8,993 nucleotides of DNA, taken from assembly GCA_014728785.1 (NCBI GenBank), contig WJKZ01000225.1, positions 1 through 8,993 of the forward strand, written 5' to 3'. How positions within the stretch are numbered: position 1 is the first letter of the stretch; each line of letters opens with the position of its first letter. Below the pieces are notes generated by a model. It did no database searches. It saw nothing but the letters and a program-made list of their open reading frames with translations, and was not told the DNA's origin. The stretch is from Candidatus Omnitrophota bacterium (GTDB lineage Bacteria > Omnitrophota > Gorgyraeia > Duberdicusellales > 4484-171). Positions 1 through 6,890 of this stretch are shown piece after piece. The position numbers and the translations under genes were made by a program.

Positions 1-439
1 TTAAGTGATAAAGTCCTGTCAGACGCAAAAAATCCCTGTCTTCTAAACACTGCCTGAAGGCACCTGATTTAGTATAAGAAGAAAAAGCTGTAAAAATAAC
101 CAGTTTTTTTATCTCTTCTTTATTTAGGCGGGGCATGAATACCTTAAACTCTTCGCTTAAGTGGTCGAACAGTCCTACATAATCGTCTACTGCTCTTAAG
201 AGGATTAATCCACATTCAGAGATAAGGTTCTTTTTATAAGAGAGTACCGCTCTTTTTCTTCCTGGTTTATCTCTTAAACCGTTCTCTACCAAAATCTTAT
301 GAACAGAACTCTTAGAAATTTTTATATTGTGTTCGGCCTGAATTTTTTTGGCGATAGCCCTTATGCCAAGAGAAGGGTTATTCTTTCGTTCCTTTAAAAC
401 TAATCTTTTTACTTTTTCGCTAAGGGGTTTGCGTGACAT
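1..439 (-). CDS. Helix-turn-helix protein, putative transposase, N-terminal part (cut by window edge)
   Basis: Reading leftward from an ATG at 439, the frame stays open for 146 codons to the window edge, so this is the N-terminal part of a longer protein. The first ~65 residues are very basic and look like a homeodomain-like helix-turn-helix: starting MSRKPLSEKVKRLVLKERK, then a segment around 'GIRAIAKKIQ' and 'ISKSSVHKILVENGLR' followed by a basic 'KPGRKR' tail. This pattern is common at the N-terminus of transposases and related DNA-binding proteins. The following part (around 'LLRAVDDYVGLFDHL') is helical and I do not recognise it; no catalytic DDE residues are visible because the C-terminal part is missing. 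There is no strong Shine-Dalgarno sequence before the ATG. A candidate promoter lies about 80 bp upstream. The coding frame is convincing from its composition; the transposase label is inference, and a transcriptional regulator is the main alternative. Confidence 0.6.
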   Translation of the reverse strand, partial: MSRKPLSEKVKRLVLKERKNNPSLGIRAIAKKIQAEHNIKISKSSVHKILVENGLRDKPGRKRAVLSYKKNLISECGLILLRAVDDYVGLFDHLSEEFKVFMPRLNKEEIKKLVIFTAFSSYTKSGAFRQCLEDRDFLRLTGLYHL

Positions 440-517
440 AAAACTTTACAGGGCAGAAAGCAAAATCAATACCTAAAAGCTATAAAAATATTATTTTATC
501 TGCCAGATAGCGGTGAT

Positions 518-546
518 AGTGTATCAGAAATAAATGGAATTGTCCA
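518..546 (-). promoter_or_regulatory. Putative sigma-70-type promoter for the HTH protein
   Basis: On the minus strand a -35-like TGGACA (541-546) is separated by exactly 17 bp from a -10-like TACACT (518-523). It faces the HTH gene that starts at 439, leaving a leader of about 70 nt. The -10 context (TGATACACT) is the same as in the promoter proposed for the pilus operon at 7894-7922. This is seen by eye only. Confidence 0.4.
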
Positions 547-725
547 CAATAAATGTTTTTGGTTTACCTTACTTCCTTGTTGCTGTTCTGTAGAGAGAGC
601 AAGTAGCTTCTCCCTATGGCAAAAATCAAACTTATCCCCCCCCACAACAGAATTTTTTCTAAATATTTGTAAAAAGTAAGACCGGAAGGTAACAAAAAGG
701 GTACCTTAAAGTAGGCGGGCTATAA

Positions 726-752
726 CAAAAAATAGGGGGCTCTTCACCCCCT
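726..752 (-). terminator. Rho-independent terminator of the pilus operon
   Basis: Read on the minus strand, AGGGGG (752-747) pairs with CCCCCT (739-734) around a 7-nt loop, giving a 6-bp G/C-dominated stem, followed at once by TATTTTTTG (six T at 732-727). This is a classic intrinsic terminator for leftward transcription and lies about 410 bp past the cpaF stop. On the plus strand there is no T-run after the hairpin, so the direction is clear. Confidence 0.75.
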
Positions 753-898
753 TGGTTTGGTTAAACCTTCAAACCCTCTTCTCAGTTTAAATATATCATA
801 GCCGGTTTTAAGTTTTCAACCGCACACATTAATTTTTATTAATCGTTTTCATTTTCTGCGTAATCAGAAATCTTAATTTTCTATCTATAGAGAATTGA

Positions 899-914
899 TT
901 TTTTAGCTAAAAAA
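899..914. repeat. Perfect 16-bp AT-rich palindrome
   Basis: The sequence TTTTTTAGCTAAAAAA is its own reverse complement and is followed directly by TTTTAG. It lies in non-coding DNA downstream of the pilus operon. It could be a protein-binding site, a weak bidirectional termination element, or chance in AT-rich DNA; nothing in the sequence decides. Confidence 0.4.
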
Positions 915-1055
915 TTTTAGTGAAACGGTAAAACAGCTTTTTTCGGTCGATATTTTAAGTATTGGAAGTGTTTGACAGCTGCCCGGATAGGAAGGTGCAG
1001 ATAGCATTTATTGCGGTAAAATTGCAGATTTTATTCCTTCTAAAAGTCGCCCTTT

Positions 1056-1079
1056 AATCTGTTTCAATATAAACAGATT
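1056..1079. repeat. Hairpin-forming inverted repeat after cpaF
   Basis: AATCTGTTT (1056-1064) and AAACAGATT (1071-1079) form a perfect 9-bp stem with a 6-nt loop. It begins 84 nt past the cpaF stop codon in the direction of transcription. No T-run follows on either strand, so it is not a standard terminator; it may act as a 3' stabilising hairpin in the operon mRNA. Confidence 0.4.
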
Positions 1080-1162
1080 TAGCTGGACCTGTAAGTTTAT
1101 TAGAATTTTTGATTTAAGATTGTAGGTGCGTATTTCCGGATTTAAGTAGCGGCAGGTTTAAA

Positions 1163-2224
1163 TTAGTCTGAAAAAATCTTTTCATCCAACAATCCCAGGC
1201 TCTGAAATTGAGCAAAAAAACGGGGGTAATTCCTCATGACCGTCCGGAATTTTCCTTTTATTTTCCCGTCATCGGCTCTTCCTTCCCGCCTGAAAACAAA
1301 AAGATTCTGGACAGTAATCTCGTTATGCATAACTCCTCTTACCTCAGAAATATGAGTAATTCTTCTTATGCCGTCGGTAAACCTTTCCTGCTGAACAATT
1401 ATATTGATAGTATTACCTATCATATTTCTGATTTCCTCAATGGGCAGCCTGATTCCGGAAGAAAGAATAAGGGTTTCAAGCCTCTTCAGTATCTCCTGGG
1501 GAGAATTGCCGTGCATAACCGCCAAAGTGCCGCGATGGCCGGTAGACATAGCCTGGACCATATCTAATGCCTCAGGGCCTCTTACCTCACCTACTATGAT
1601 ACGGTCAGGCCTCATGCGCAGAGCATTAACGATCAAATCCCTTAAGGTAACCTCACCCTTACCTTCTTCATTGGCCGTTCTTGTCTCCATAGGAACAAGA
1701 TTGGGGCTGTGTAATTTAAGTTCGGCGGTATCTTCTATGGTAACAACTCTTTCCTGCTCGGGTATGTGATAAGATAACATCTCCATTGTGGTAGTCTTTC
1801 CTGCCCCGGTAGCTCCGGAGAAGAGCACATTTACTTTTCCCCTCACACATGCTTTTAGAAAATCTGCCATCTTCTGGCTTAAAGTCCCTTTTCCTATCAA
1901 GCATTCGAGATCATTTATCTCTTTGTTGAATTTCCTGACTGTTATAGAAGTGCCGCACCGGGCTAAAGGATAAGTAATAATATTTATCCGGGTGCCGTCT
2001 TCAAGGCATATATCCCCATAGGGGTTAAAATAAGAGATGAACTTTCCTTCTTTTTTGAACAATTTATCTATTATCTCGTTTATATCTTCGGTAGAAAAAA
2101 TTACATCTACAGACTTCTTGATACCCTCTACCTCTACAAAGGTAGCTTTAGAGCCGTTTACCATTACTTCGGTAATGGCAGGGTCATCAATAAATTTGTG
2201 AAGTTTCTTAACTCCTTCTGCCAT
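1163..2224 (-). CDS. cpaF: Second CpaF/TadA-type secretion ATPase, N-terminally short
   Basis: 353 aa. A hexameric traffic ATPase of the VirB11/PulE superfamily, CpaF (TadA) branch, which powers Tad/Flp pilus assembly at the cytoplasmic face of the inner membrane. Visible in order: the family N-domain motif 'ITEVMVNG' (17-24), 'DGTRINIITYPL' (76-87), Walker A GATGAGKT (137-144), Asp box 'VVTIEDTAELKL' (160-171), Walker B 'DRIIVGEVRG' (207-216) with catalytic E213, and His box 'TGHRGTLAVMHGN' (228-240) with H230 and H238. Core nucleotide-binding residues are intact. It lacks the roughly 80-100 residue helical N-terminal region that usual CpaF proteins (~450 aa), and the fused copy upstream, carry before 'ITEVMVN'. 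In the His box, R231 replaces the D of the fused copy. The start lies 9 bp after the upstream gene's stop; its Shine-Dalgarno (AAGGA) is distant, so translational coupling is likely. Last gene of the operon. It could be an active retraction/assembly partner or a modified regulatory subunit. Confidence 0.93.
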   Translation of the reverse strand: MAEGVKKLHKFIDDPAITEVMVNGSKATFVEVEGIKKSVDVIFSTEDINEIIDKLFKKEGKFISYFNPYGDICLEDGTRINIITYPLARCGTSITVRKFNKEINDLECLIGKGTLSQKMADFLKACVRGKVNVLFSGATGAGKTTTMEMLSYHIPEQERVVTIEDTAELKLHSPNLVPMETRTANEEGKGEVTLRDLIVNALRMRPDRIIVGEVRGPEALDMVQAMSTGHRGTLAVMHGNSPQEILKRLETLILSSGIRLPIEEIRNMIGNTINIIVQQERFTDGIRRITHISEVRGVMHNEITVQNLFVFRREGRADDGKIKGKFRTVMRNYPRFFAQFQSLGLLDEKIFSD

Positions 2225-2233
2225 AATTTATTA

Positions 2234-4402
2234 TTAATCCTTGGGTATAAATATATCGCGGGGAAGCTTTATACCGCGAGACCTGATTTCATCGTAAAAA
2301 GAAGGAATATACCCGGTTGAGGTAAAATATCCCAAGACTCTTCCGTCTTCGTCTACGCCGGTCTGTCTGAATTCAAAAATATCCTGTAAATTTATACGTG
2401 TATCATCAAGCATTCCGGCAAATTCCGTAATCGCTATTACTTTACGCGAACCGTCGGATAAACGTGCGGTATGTACTATTAAATCAACGGCTGAGCCGAT
2501 CATTTCTCTTATAGAACGTATAGGCAGTTCCACCCCGCTCATAAGTATCATGCTGTCGAGCCTTATAAGTACGTCATGGGTAGAATTGGAGTGAATCGTA
2601 GACATACTTCCGTCATGGCCGGTATTCATAGCCTGGAGCATATCAAGAACCTCATCGCTTCTTACTTCTCCCACTATTATACGGTCGGGCCTCATGCGCA
2701 GGCTGTTACGGAAAAGGTCGCGTATAGGGATTTCACCTTTACCCTCTATATTGGGGGGCCTCGACTCAAGCCTTATCCAGTGTATCTGGTCTAACTTCAA
2801 TTCTGCGGCGTCTTCTATTGTTATAATCCGCTCATTTTCGGGTATAAAAGAAGAAAGTATGTTTAAAAAGGTGGTCTTTCCGGAGCCTGTACCTCCTGAA
2901 ACTAATATATTTTTTCGTGATTTTACCGCAGCATTCAGGAATTTCCCCATATCGGGAGTAAGGCTTGCGAACCTTTCTATTAAATCCTCCATAGAATATC
3001 TTTCCCGGGAAAATTTACGTATAGTAAGAGTCGGTCCTGTTAAAGAAAGGGGAGAAATTATTGCATTAACACGGGAGCCGTCGGGTAGACGGGCATCTAC
3101 ATAGGGGGTAGACTCATCTATTCTTCTGCCCAGAGGAGCCAGTATCCTTTCTATTACTACTCTTACCTGCTCGTTACCGGTAAATTTCTTACTGGTAAGT
3201 TTAATTTTTCCGTTTTCTTCTATATAAACCTGATCTTTATTATTTACCATAACCTCGGTTATGCCCGAATCTTTTAACAAATCCTCTAAAGGACCGAGCG
3301 CTAAAGCTTCATCGAGTATTTCTTTTATTATTTTCTTCCTCACCTCCAGGGAAGAAATAAATCCCCCTGCTTCTTTACTGATAATATTGGATATTATGCG
3401 CTCGGCTCTCTGGCGCAGCTCTTTCATCTTCTGAGGGGTGTAAGAAAAAGTCTCAACGGGTAACCTTTTTAAATCCAACTCGTTGAGCAACTGCTGATGG
3501 ACCTTTCGTTTAAAAACAATTATCTGGTCTTCTTCTTCTTTCAGTCTAGGCCGGCTGCTCTTCTCAACCAGCCCCGCCTTCTGCCAGAAAGAATCTTTTG
3601 TTTCCTCAAACTGCCCCTTAGCTACTCTTATCTCTTCTAATGTTTGGTGAGGAATAAAAATATCTTTCCTCTCCATCACTTCTTTAGCTAATTTATTTAT
3701 AGCCGCCGATATTTTGGAATGCGGACTGTCAATGACTACCGGGATTCCTCTGTTTACCGCCAAGCCTACAATCTTACCTTCTGAAGGCACCAGAGACATA
3801 ATTTCGGAAGGTATTAAAACCTTTATTTCCTGCCAGCTTATTGAGCCTTTACTCTCGGCCCTGTTCAGTATAATTTTTATCATTTGCAGAGGAAAACCAA
3901 TGCTCTGGAGAGTATCCAGAAGCCATTCAGTCTGGTAAACCGCGAGTATATCGGGGGTAAGAACCAAAAATATGAGGCTTGAGGTATCGAATATAGTGAT
4001 AAGATTATCGGTTAAATTGCTGCCTGAGTCGATTATAATATAGTCAAAATCCTTATGGAGCAAAGAAAGAAAATCCTTAATCACTTCGGGAGTTATGTGG
4101 ACCTTCTGGGATAATTTACTTATAGAGGGAAGAAAAGAAATATTATCTTTATAAGAAGCAAGATAATTATGGATATTTCTCTTTTTTTCCTTAAATTCCG
4201 ATAGATGTCCGGTTAAATTATGTAAAGTATATTTTGGCTCTATACCTAAAAGGCGGGAGGCTACCTGAGGAGCACCCAGGTCGAAATCCAGCAGACACAC
4301 CCGTTTTCTGTTTAAGGCAAGGCTTACGGCGAAGTTTAACGAAATGAGTGTTTTTCCTACTCCTCCTTTGGTTCCAAAAAAAGAAATAATCCTGGCTTCC
4401 AT
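2234..4402 (-). CDS. cpaE-cpaF: CpaE/MinD-type ATPase fused to CpaF/TadA-type pilus assembly ATPase
   Basis: 722 aa, two proteins in one chain. Residues 1-~247 are a ParA/MinD-superfamily ATPase of the CpaE type: deviant Walker A KGGVGKT (12-18) with signature lysine K12, 'VCLLDFDLG' (35-43), and 'DYIIIDSGS' (120-128) with D125. CpaE normally places the Tad machine in the cell; the receiver-like N-domain typical of CpaE is absent. A charged linker (~250-320) leads into a complete CpaF: helical N-region (~320-375), 'ITEVMVN' (381-387), 'ARLPDGSRVNAIISPLS' (437-453), Walker A GGTGSGKT (503-510), Asp box (526-537), Walker B 'DRIIVGEVR' (573-581) with E579, and His box 'TGHDGSMSTIHSNS' (594-607). 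Both sites look active. The frame is uninterrupted and no internal ATG with a ribosome binding site stands out at the junction, so this is a true fusion, not a frameshift artefact. The start is 5 bp after the secretin stop with a weak Shine-Dalgarno, suggesting coupled translation. Confidence 0.94.
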   Translation of the reverse strand: MEARIISFFGTKGGVGKTLISLNFAVSLALNRKRVCLLDFDLGAPQVASRLLGIEPKYTLHNLTGHLSEFKEKKRNIHNYLASYKDNISFLPSISKLSQKVHITPEVIKDFLSLLHKDFDYIIIDSGSNLTDNLITIFDTSSLIFLVLTPDILAVYQTEWLLDTLQSIGFPLQMIKIILNRAESKGSISWQEIKVLIPSEIMSLVPSEGKIVGLAVNRGIPVVIDSPHSKISAAINKLAKEVMERKDIFIPHQTLEEIRVAKGQFEETKDSFWQKAGLVEKSSRPRLKEEEDQIIVFKRKVHQQLLNELDLKRLPVETFSYTPQKMKELRQRAERIISNIISKEAGGFISSLEVRKKIIKEILDEALALGPLEDLLKDSGITEVMVNNKDQVYIEENGKIKLTSKKFTGNEQVRVVIERILAPLGRRIDESTPYVDARLPDGSRVNAIISPLSLTGPTLTIRKFSRERYSMEDLIERFASLTPDMGKFLNAAVKSRKNILVSGGTGSGKTTFLNILSSFIPENERIITIEDAAELKLDQIHWIRLESRPPNIEGKGEIPIRDLFRNSLRMRPDRIIVGEVRSDEVLDMLQAMNTGHDGSMSTIHSNSTHDVLIRLDSMILMSGVELPIRSIREMIGSAVDLIVHTARLSDGSRKVIAITEFAGMLDDTRINLQDIFEFRQTGVDEDGRVLGYFTSTGYIPSFYDEIRSRGIKLPRDIFIPKD

Positions 4403-4407
4403 AGACT

Positions 4408-6048
4408 TTAATCCATCTTGTAAACTATAGGGATGTCAATCCATAAATCTTCTACTTCAGTGTCAAAAGGAAAAGGAGGATAAGGGCTTAAAGACTTGGC
4501 GGTTTTTATAACATTTTTATCAAAAGAAACATAACCGGAAGATTCTTTAACACCTATATCTATTAGTTCTCCGTAACGGTTTATATGCATCCTTATTTTA
4601 ACCGCTCCCTGCCAACCGGCATCCCGGGCTATACGTGGATAATCCAAAGAATTAAAAATCATTTTTTGCAACTGAAGTATATAATCATTTAGCAGCTCAT
4701 CCTCCTGCAGGTAATCGGGATATACTGCTATCTTCTTAACATAAGTTTCACCGGCCTGCTCAGCAGACGGCACCACAGAAACAACCTCCTCCCTTTTACT
4801 CTCCCTGACCACGGGAGTCAGGGTTATAACAAGCTCTGTCTGTTCATTTTGAAACTCTTTTGACCTGAAAAGTGCACCTAAAAGAGGGATACTCCCTAAA
4901 GCAGGCAGTTTATCTACATTTTTAGATTCTTCATTCTGGATCAGGCCACCTAAAAAGACAGTGTCTCCGGAGCTGACATTGACTACTGTATCGGCCTCTC
5001 TCTTAATAAAAGCGGGAACTCTTATTTCTTGGATTGTTATAGCATTAACCCAGTCGATTTCGCTTATTTCTGTACCGATATTAAGCATAATCTGATTATC
5101 TTTAAGTACAACCGGGCGTAAAGTAAGGATAACTCCGTAATCTTTATATTGAATACTCACACCTGTGCCGGAAGCGTTGGTTGTGCTTGCAGTTACATAA
5201 GGGACTTCTCCGCCTACGGTAAGTTTGGCTTCTTCTCCGCTTAAACAAAGCAGTTTGGGCCGGGAAAGCACCTTCCCCTTGTTTCTCCTTAAAAGCATAT
5301 TTATCTTGTAATGGAAAGCATCCCTTGACCATCTGCTTAACGACCAAAGCCCGTGCATAGGGGCTACTGTCTGAAGAGTTGTCTGAACTCCTTCATCTGT
5401 ATCTTCTGGCGCCGAATAAGGCTCTTCTCTGAACTGCATGAATTCCTGCCATTTTATACCCAGATTATCCAGCTCGTCCTTGTTGATTTCGAGAATCTGG
5501 CAATCTATTTCAACCATTTTGCTTTCTTTCTTAGTGCTGACCAGATTTTCAATCTGGTTACTCTTGCCCTGAAAGTTATAGAAAGAACTCAACACTTTCT
5601 CCAGATTGGCCTTCTCCTCGGGGGTGACCTCTCCCATGATCATAACCTTACCTGTGGCCTCATTTATCTTGAAATAAATATCCCTTAAACCTAATTGTTT
5701 ATTGATTAAGGTCTCGAGCCTCTCCCGGGTCTTTTCTAAATCCTGACCGTAAACCGTTATATAATATTTCTTTTCCCCCGACCTATCCCATACCCTTAAT
5801 ACCGTATCTCCGAATTGTTTACCTACTATAATTATCTCATTATCGGTTACATCTACGGTATCGGCTATCTCAGGATTCCTTACCGATACTCTTGTAGGAT
5901 AGGATACTTTAATCACACTGATTTCTCCTACAACCATGCTTATATCTCTGTCATCTTCTACGCTGAGATCAAAAATATCTTCTGCATATCCGCTGAAACC
6001 ACACATCAAAATGCAGATAAGCAGGCTAAGAATTTTTATTTTTACCAT
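4408..6048 (-). CDS. cpaC: CpaC/RcpA-type Tad secretin with C-terminal TonB-like domain
   Basis: 546 aa. Outer-membrane ring channel through which the Tad pilus exits. A signal peptide (hydrophobic core ~6-19, likely cleavage after 'GYA', residue 22) is followed by the pilus-type secretin N-terminal domain (~30-102: 'VSVRNPEIADT', 'IIIVGKQFGDTVLRVW'), a BON-like segment (~103-155), and the secretin core (~175-413) with 'MVEIDCQILEIN' (178-189), 'VLSRPKLLCLSGEEA' (260-274), 'GDTVFLGGLIQNE' (361-373) and 'LPALGSIPLLGALF' (381-394). Ordinary CpaC ends near here. After a linker, residues ~465-545 match a TonB C-terminal domain: 'YPRIARDAGWQGAVKIRMHI', 'GELIDIGVKESSGYVSFD', 'PYPPFPF' and a final hydrophobic strand. 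The ATG is preceded by TAAGGAGG at 7 nt, and this site overlaps the cpaB stop codon. The TonB-like domain would sit in the periplasm below the outer membrane; its partner is unknown. Confidence 0.94.
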   Translation of the reverse strand: MVKIKILSLLICILMCGFSGYAEDIFDLSVEDDRDISMVVGEISVIKVSYPTRVSVRNPEIADTVDVTDNEIIIVGKQFGDTVLRVWDRSGEKKYYITVYGQDLEKTRERLETLINKQLGLRDIYFKINEATGKVMIMGEVTPEEKANLEKVLSSFYNFQGKSNQIENLVSTKKESKMVEIDCQILEINKDELDNLGIKWQEFMQFREEPYSAPEDTDEGVQTTLQTVAPMHGLWSLSRWSRDAFHYKINMLLRRNKGKVLSRPKLLCLSGEEAKLTVGGEVPYVTASTTNASGTGVSIQYKDYGVILTLRPVVLKDNQIMLNIGTEISEIDWVNAITIQEIRVPAFIKREADTVVNVSSGDTVFLGGLIQNEESKNVDKLPALGSIPLLGALFRSKEFQNEQTELVITLTPVVRESKREEVVSVVPSAEQAGETYVKKIAVYPDYLQEDELLNDYILQLQKMIFNSLDYPRIARDAGWQGAVKIRMHINRYGELIDIGVKESSGYVSFDKNVIKTAKSLSPYPPFPFDTEVEDLWIDIPIVYKMD

Positions 6049-6055
6049 TCAATAT

Positions 6056-6063
6056 CCTCCTTA
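6056..6063 (-). promoter_or_regulatory. Strong ribosome binding site of cpaC overlapping the cpaB stop codon
   Basis: On the minus strand TAAGGAGG contains both the TAA stop of cpaB and a full Shine-Dalgarno sequence, 7 nt before the cpaC ATG. This is the strongest internal initiation site of the operon, along with that of the first gene, which fits the need for many secretin subunits per machine. Confidence 0.75.
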
Positions 6064-6876
6064 TTTAGGTATGGGAACTTCTTCTTTCTCTTTAGTGCCT
6101 TTATAAATACTAATAGTGGGTGCAGCTTCTTCTGGTGCCGGTGGTGCCCACCTTCCCAATTTCTTAAGAAGAGTTTCCATAGTTACCATCGAGTATCCTT
6201 CCTCATGGCTTGAATCGTTAGGAGGTCTCAAAACAAGCCGTATTTTAGCATTTTCCATTACATAAGTAAGCAATTTAACATCTTCCGGCCTGAGGGCTAA
6301 AGTTACCGTATCGGCCTTCTGGGATACCTGATAAGGGGAGAGGTTGCGATTAGTAGCAAGTACCTTTACGCCTTCAAAAAGATTAACCACACTCAAAAAA
6401 GAACCCCCGCCGGGGCTGGGCAGATTAAACAGAGAAACTATATCTACTCTGTCTCCGGCCTTAAGCATTCCTTCAAGAGCAGAAATCTTATCCACCGGTA
6501 TAGTTATTGCTCTCATTCCCTGAGGTACACTTTGAGAAAGATATTTTATATTCCCTAAAGACCTCACCATGTTTCTGTTAATATGCTGACCCCTCAATAT
6601 ATCTACTGTAGCAATCTTTCCTACCACAGACTGGAGAGAAGTTAAGTCTCCGGGCTGAAAAGATTTGGAGTTGACTCTCTCCAGAGAAACCATATCTTCG
6701 CTCATAGTACTCTCTGCCGGTATATCCTGCCTCGCTACCACTACTTCTACAATCTGCCCCTTCCTGATTAATTCCTGGATGAGTTTTTCTTTTCTCTGCA
6801 TGTAACCGTGAATCATTATTATCGCTATCACAGCTAAACCTACACCGATTATTAAATTGAGCATTCTTTTATCCAT
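6061..6876 (-). CDS. cpaB: CpaB/RcpC-type Tad pilus assembly protein
   Basis: 271 aa. Periplasmic protein of the Tad machine, anchored in the inner membrane and associated with the secretin; the SAF domain is thought to bind envelope glycans. Seen: a single N-terminal membrane segment (~6-24, 'LIIGVGLAVIAIIMIHGY'), a SAF domain (~43-104: 'VVVARQDIPAESTMSEDMV', 'SVVGKIATVDILRGQHINRN'), and an RcpC domain (~112-217: 'SVPQGMRAITIPVDK', 'LKAGDRVDIV', 'VTLALRPEDVKLLTYV', 'ENAKIRLVLRPP'). The length is usual for the family. The C-terminus (240-271) is Pro/Glu/Lys-rich and probably unstructured. The ATG has AAGGAAG a few nt upstream and lies 14 bp after the stop of the PpiC gene; the stop is 12 bp before cpaC. 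This gene order (cpaB-cpaC-cpaE-cpaF) is the classical tad order, which supports all assignments. Confidence 0.95.
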   Translation of the reverse strand: MDKRMLNLIIGVGLAVIAIIMIHGYMQRKEKLIQELIRKGQIVEVVVARQDIPAESTMSEDMVSLERVNSKSFQPGDLTSLQSVVGKIATVDILRGQHINRNMVRSLGNIKYLSQSVPQGMRAITIPVDKISALEGMLKAGDRVDIVSLFNLPSPGGGSFLSVVNLFEGVKVLATNRNLSPYQVSQKADTVTLALRPEDVKLLTYVMENAKIRLVLRPPNDSSHEEGYSMVTMETLLKKLGRWAPPAPEEAAPTISIYKGTKEKEEVPIPK

Positions 6877-6890
6877 ATCTCTTCCTTTTT

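Larger units (their letters stand above)
440..1162. other. Gene-poor intergenic region between the pilus operon and the HTH gene
   Basis: About 720 bp, AT-rich, with stop codons in all frames and no start codon with a ribosome binding site that opens a believable small protein; in particular I see no Flp-type pilin. It contains the HTH gene promoter (518-546), a run of eight C (636-643), a short inverted repeat AAGGTA/TACCTT (686-691 and 702-707), a leftward intrinsic terminator (726-752), a perfect 16-bp palindrome (899-914) and a hairpin (1056-1079). The stretch 752-1162 would be a ~410 nt 3' tail of the pilus operon transcript if no earlier terminator works. Confidence 0.6.

Noticed and set aside
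636..643. Run of eight C as a phase-variation tract
   Set aside because: It is in non-coding DNA, not within a gene and not placed between promoter elements, so there is no reason to infer phase variation.
1208..1973. Overlapping plus-strand open frames opposite cpaF
   Set aside because: They lie wholly opposite a well-supported ATPase gene, have no family motifs or ribosome binding sites, and their composition is that of an antisense frame.
5353..6213. Plus-strand open frames of 111 and 132 codons opposite the secretin and cpaB
   Set aside because: Fully antisense to strongly supported genes. The residue make-up (rich in Tyr, Phe, Ser, His) is typical of chance frames.
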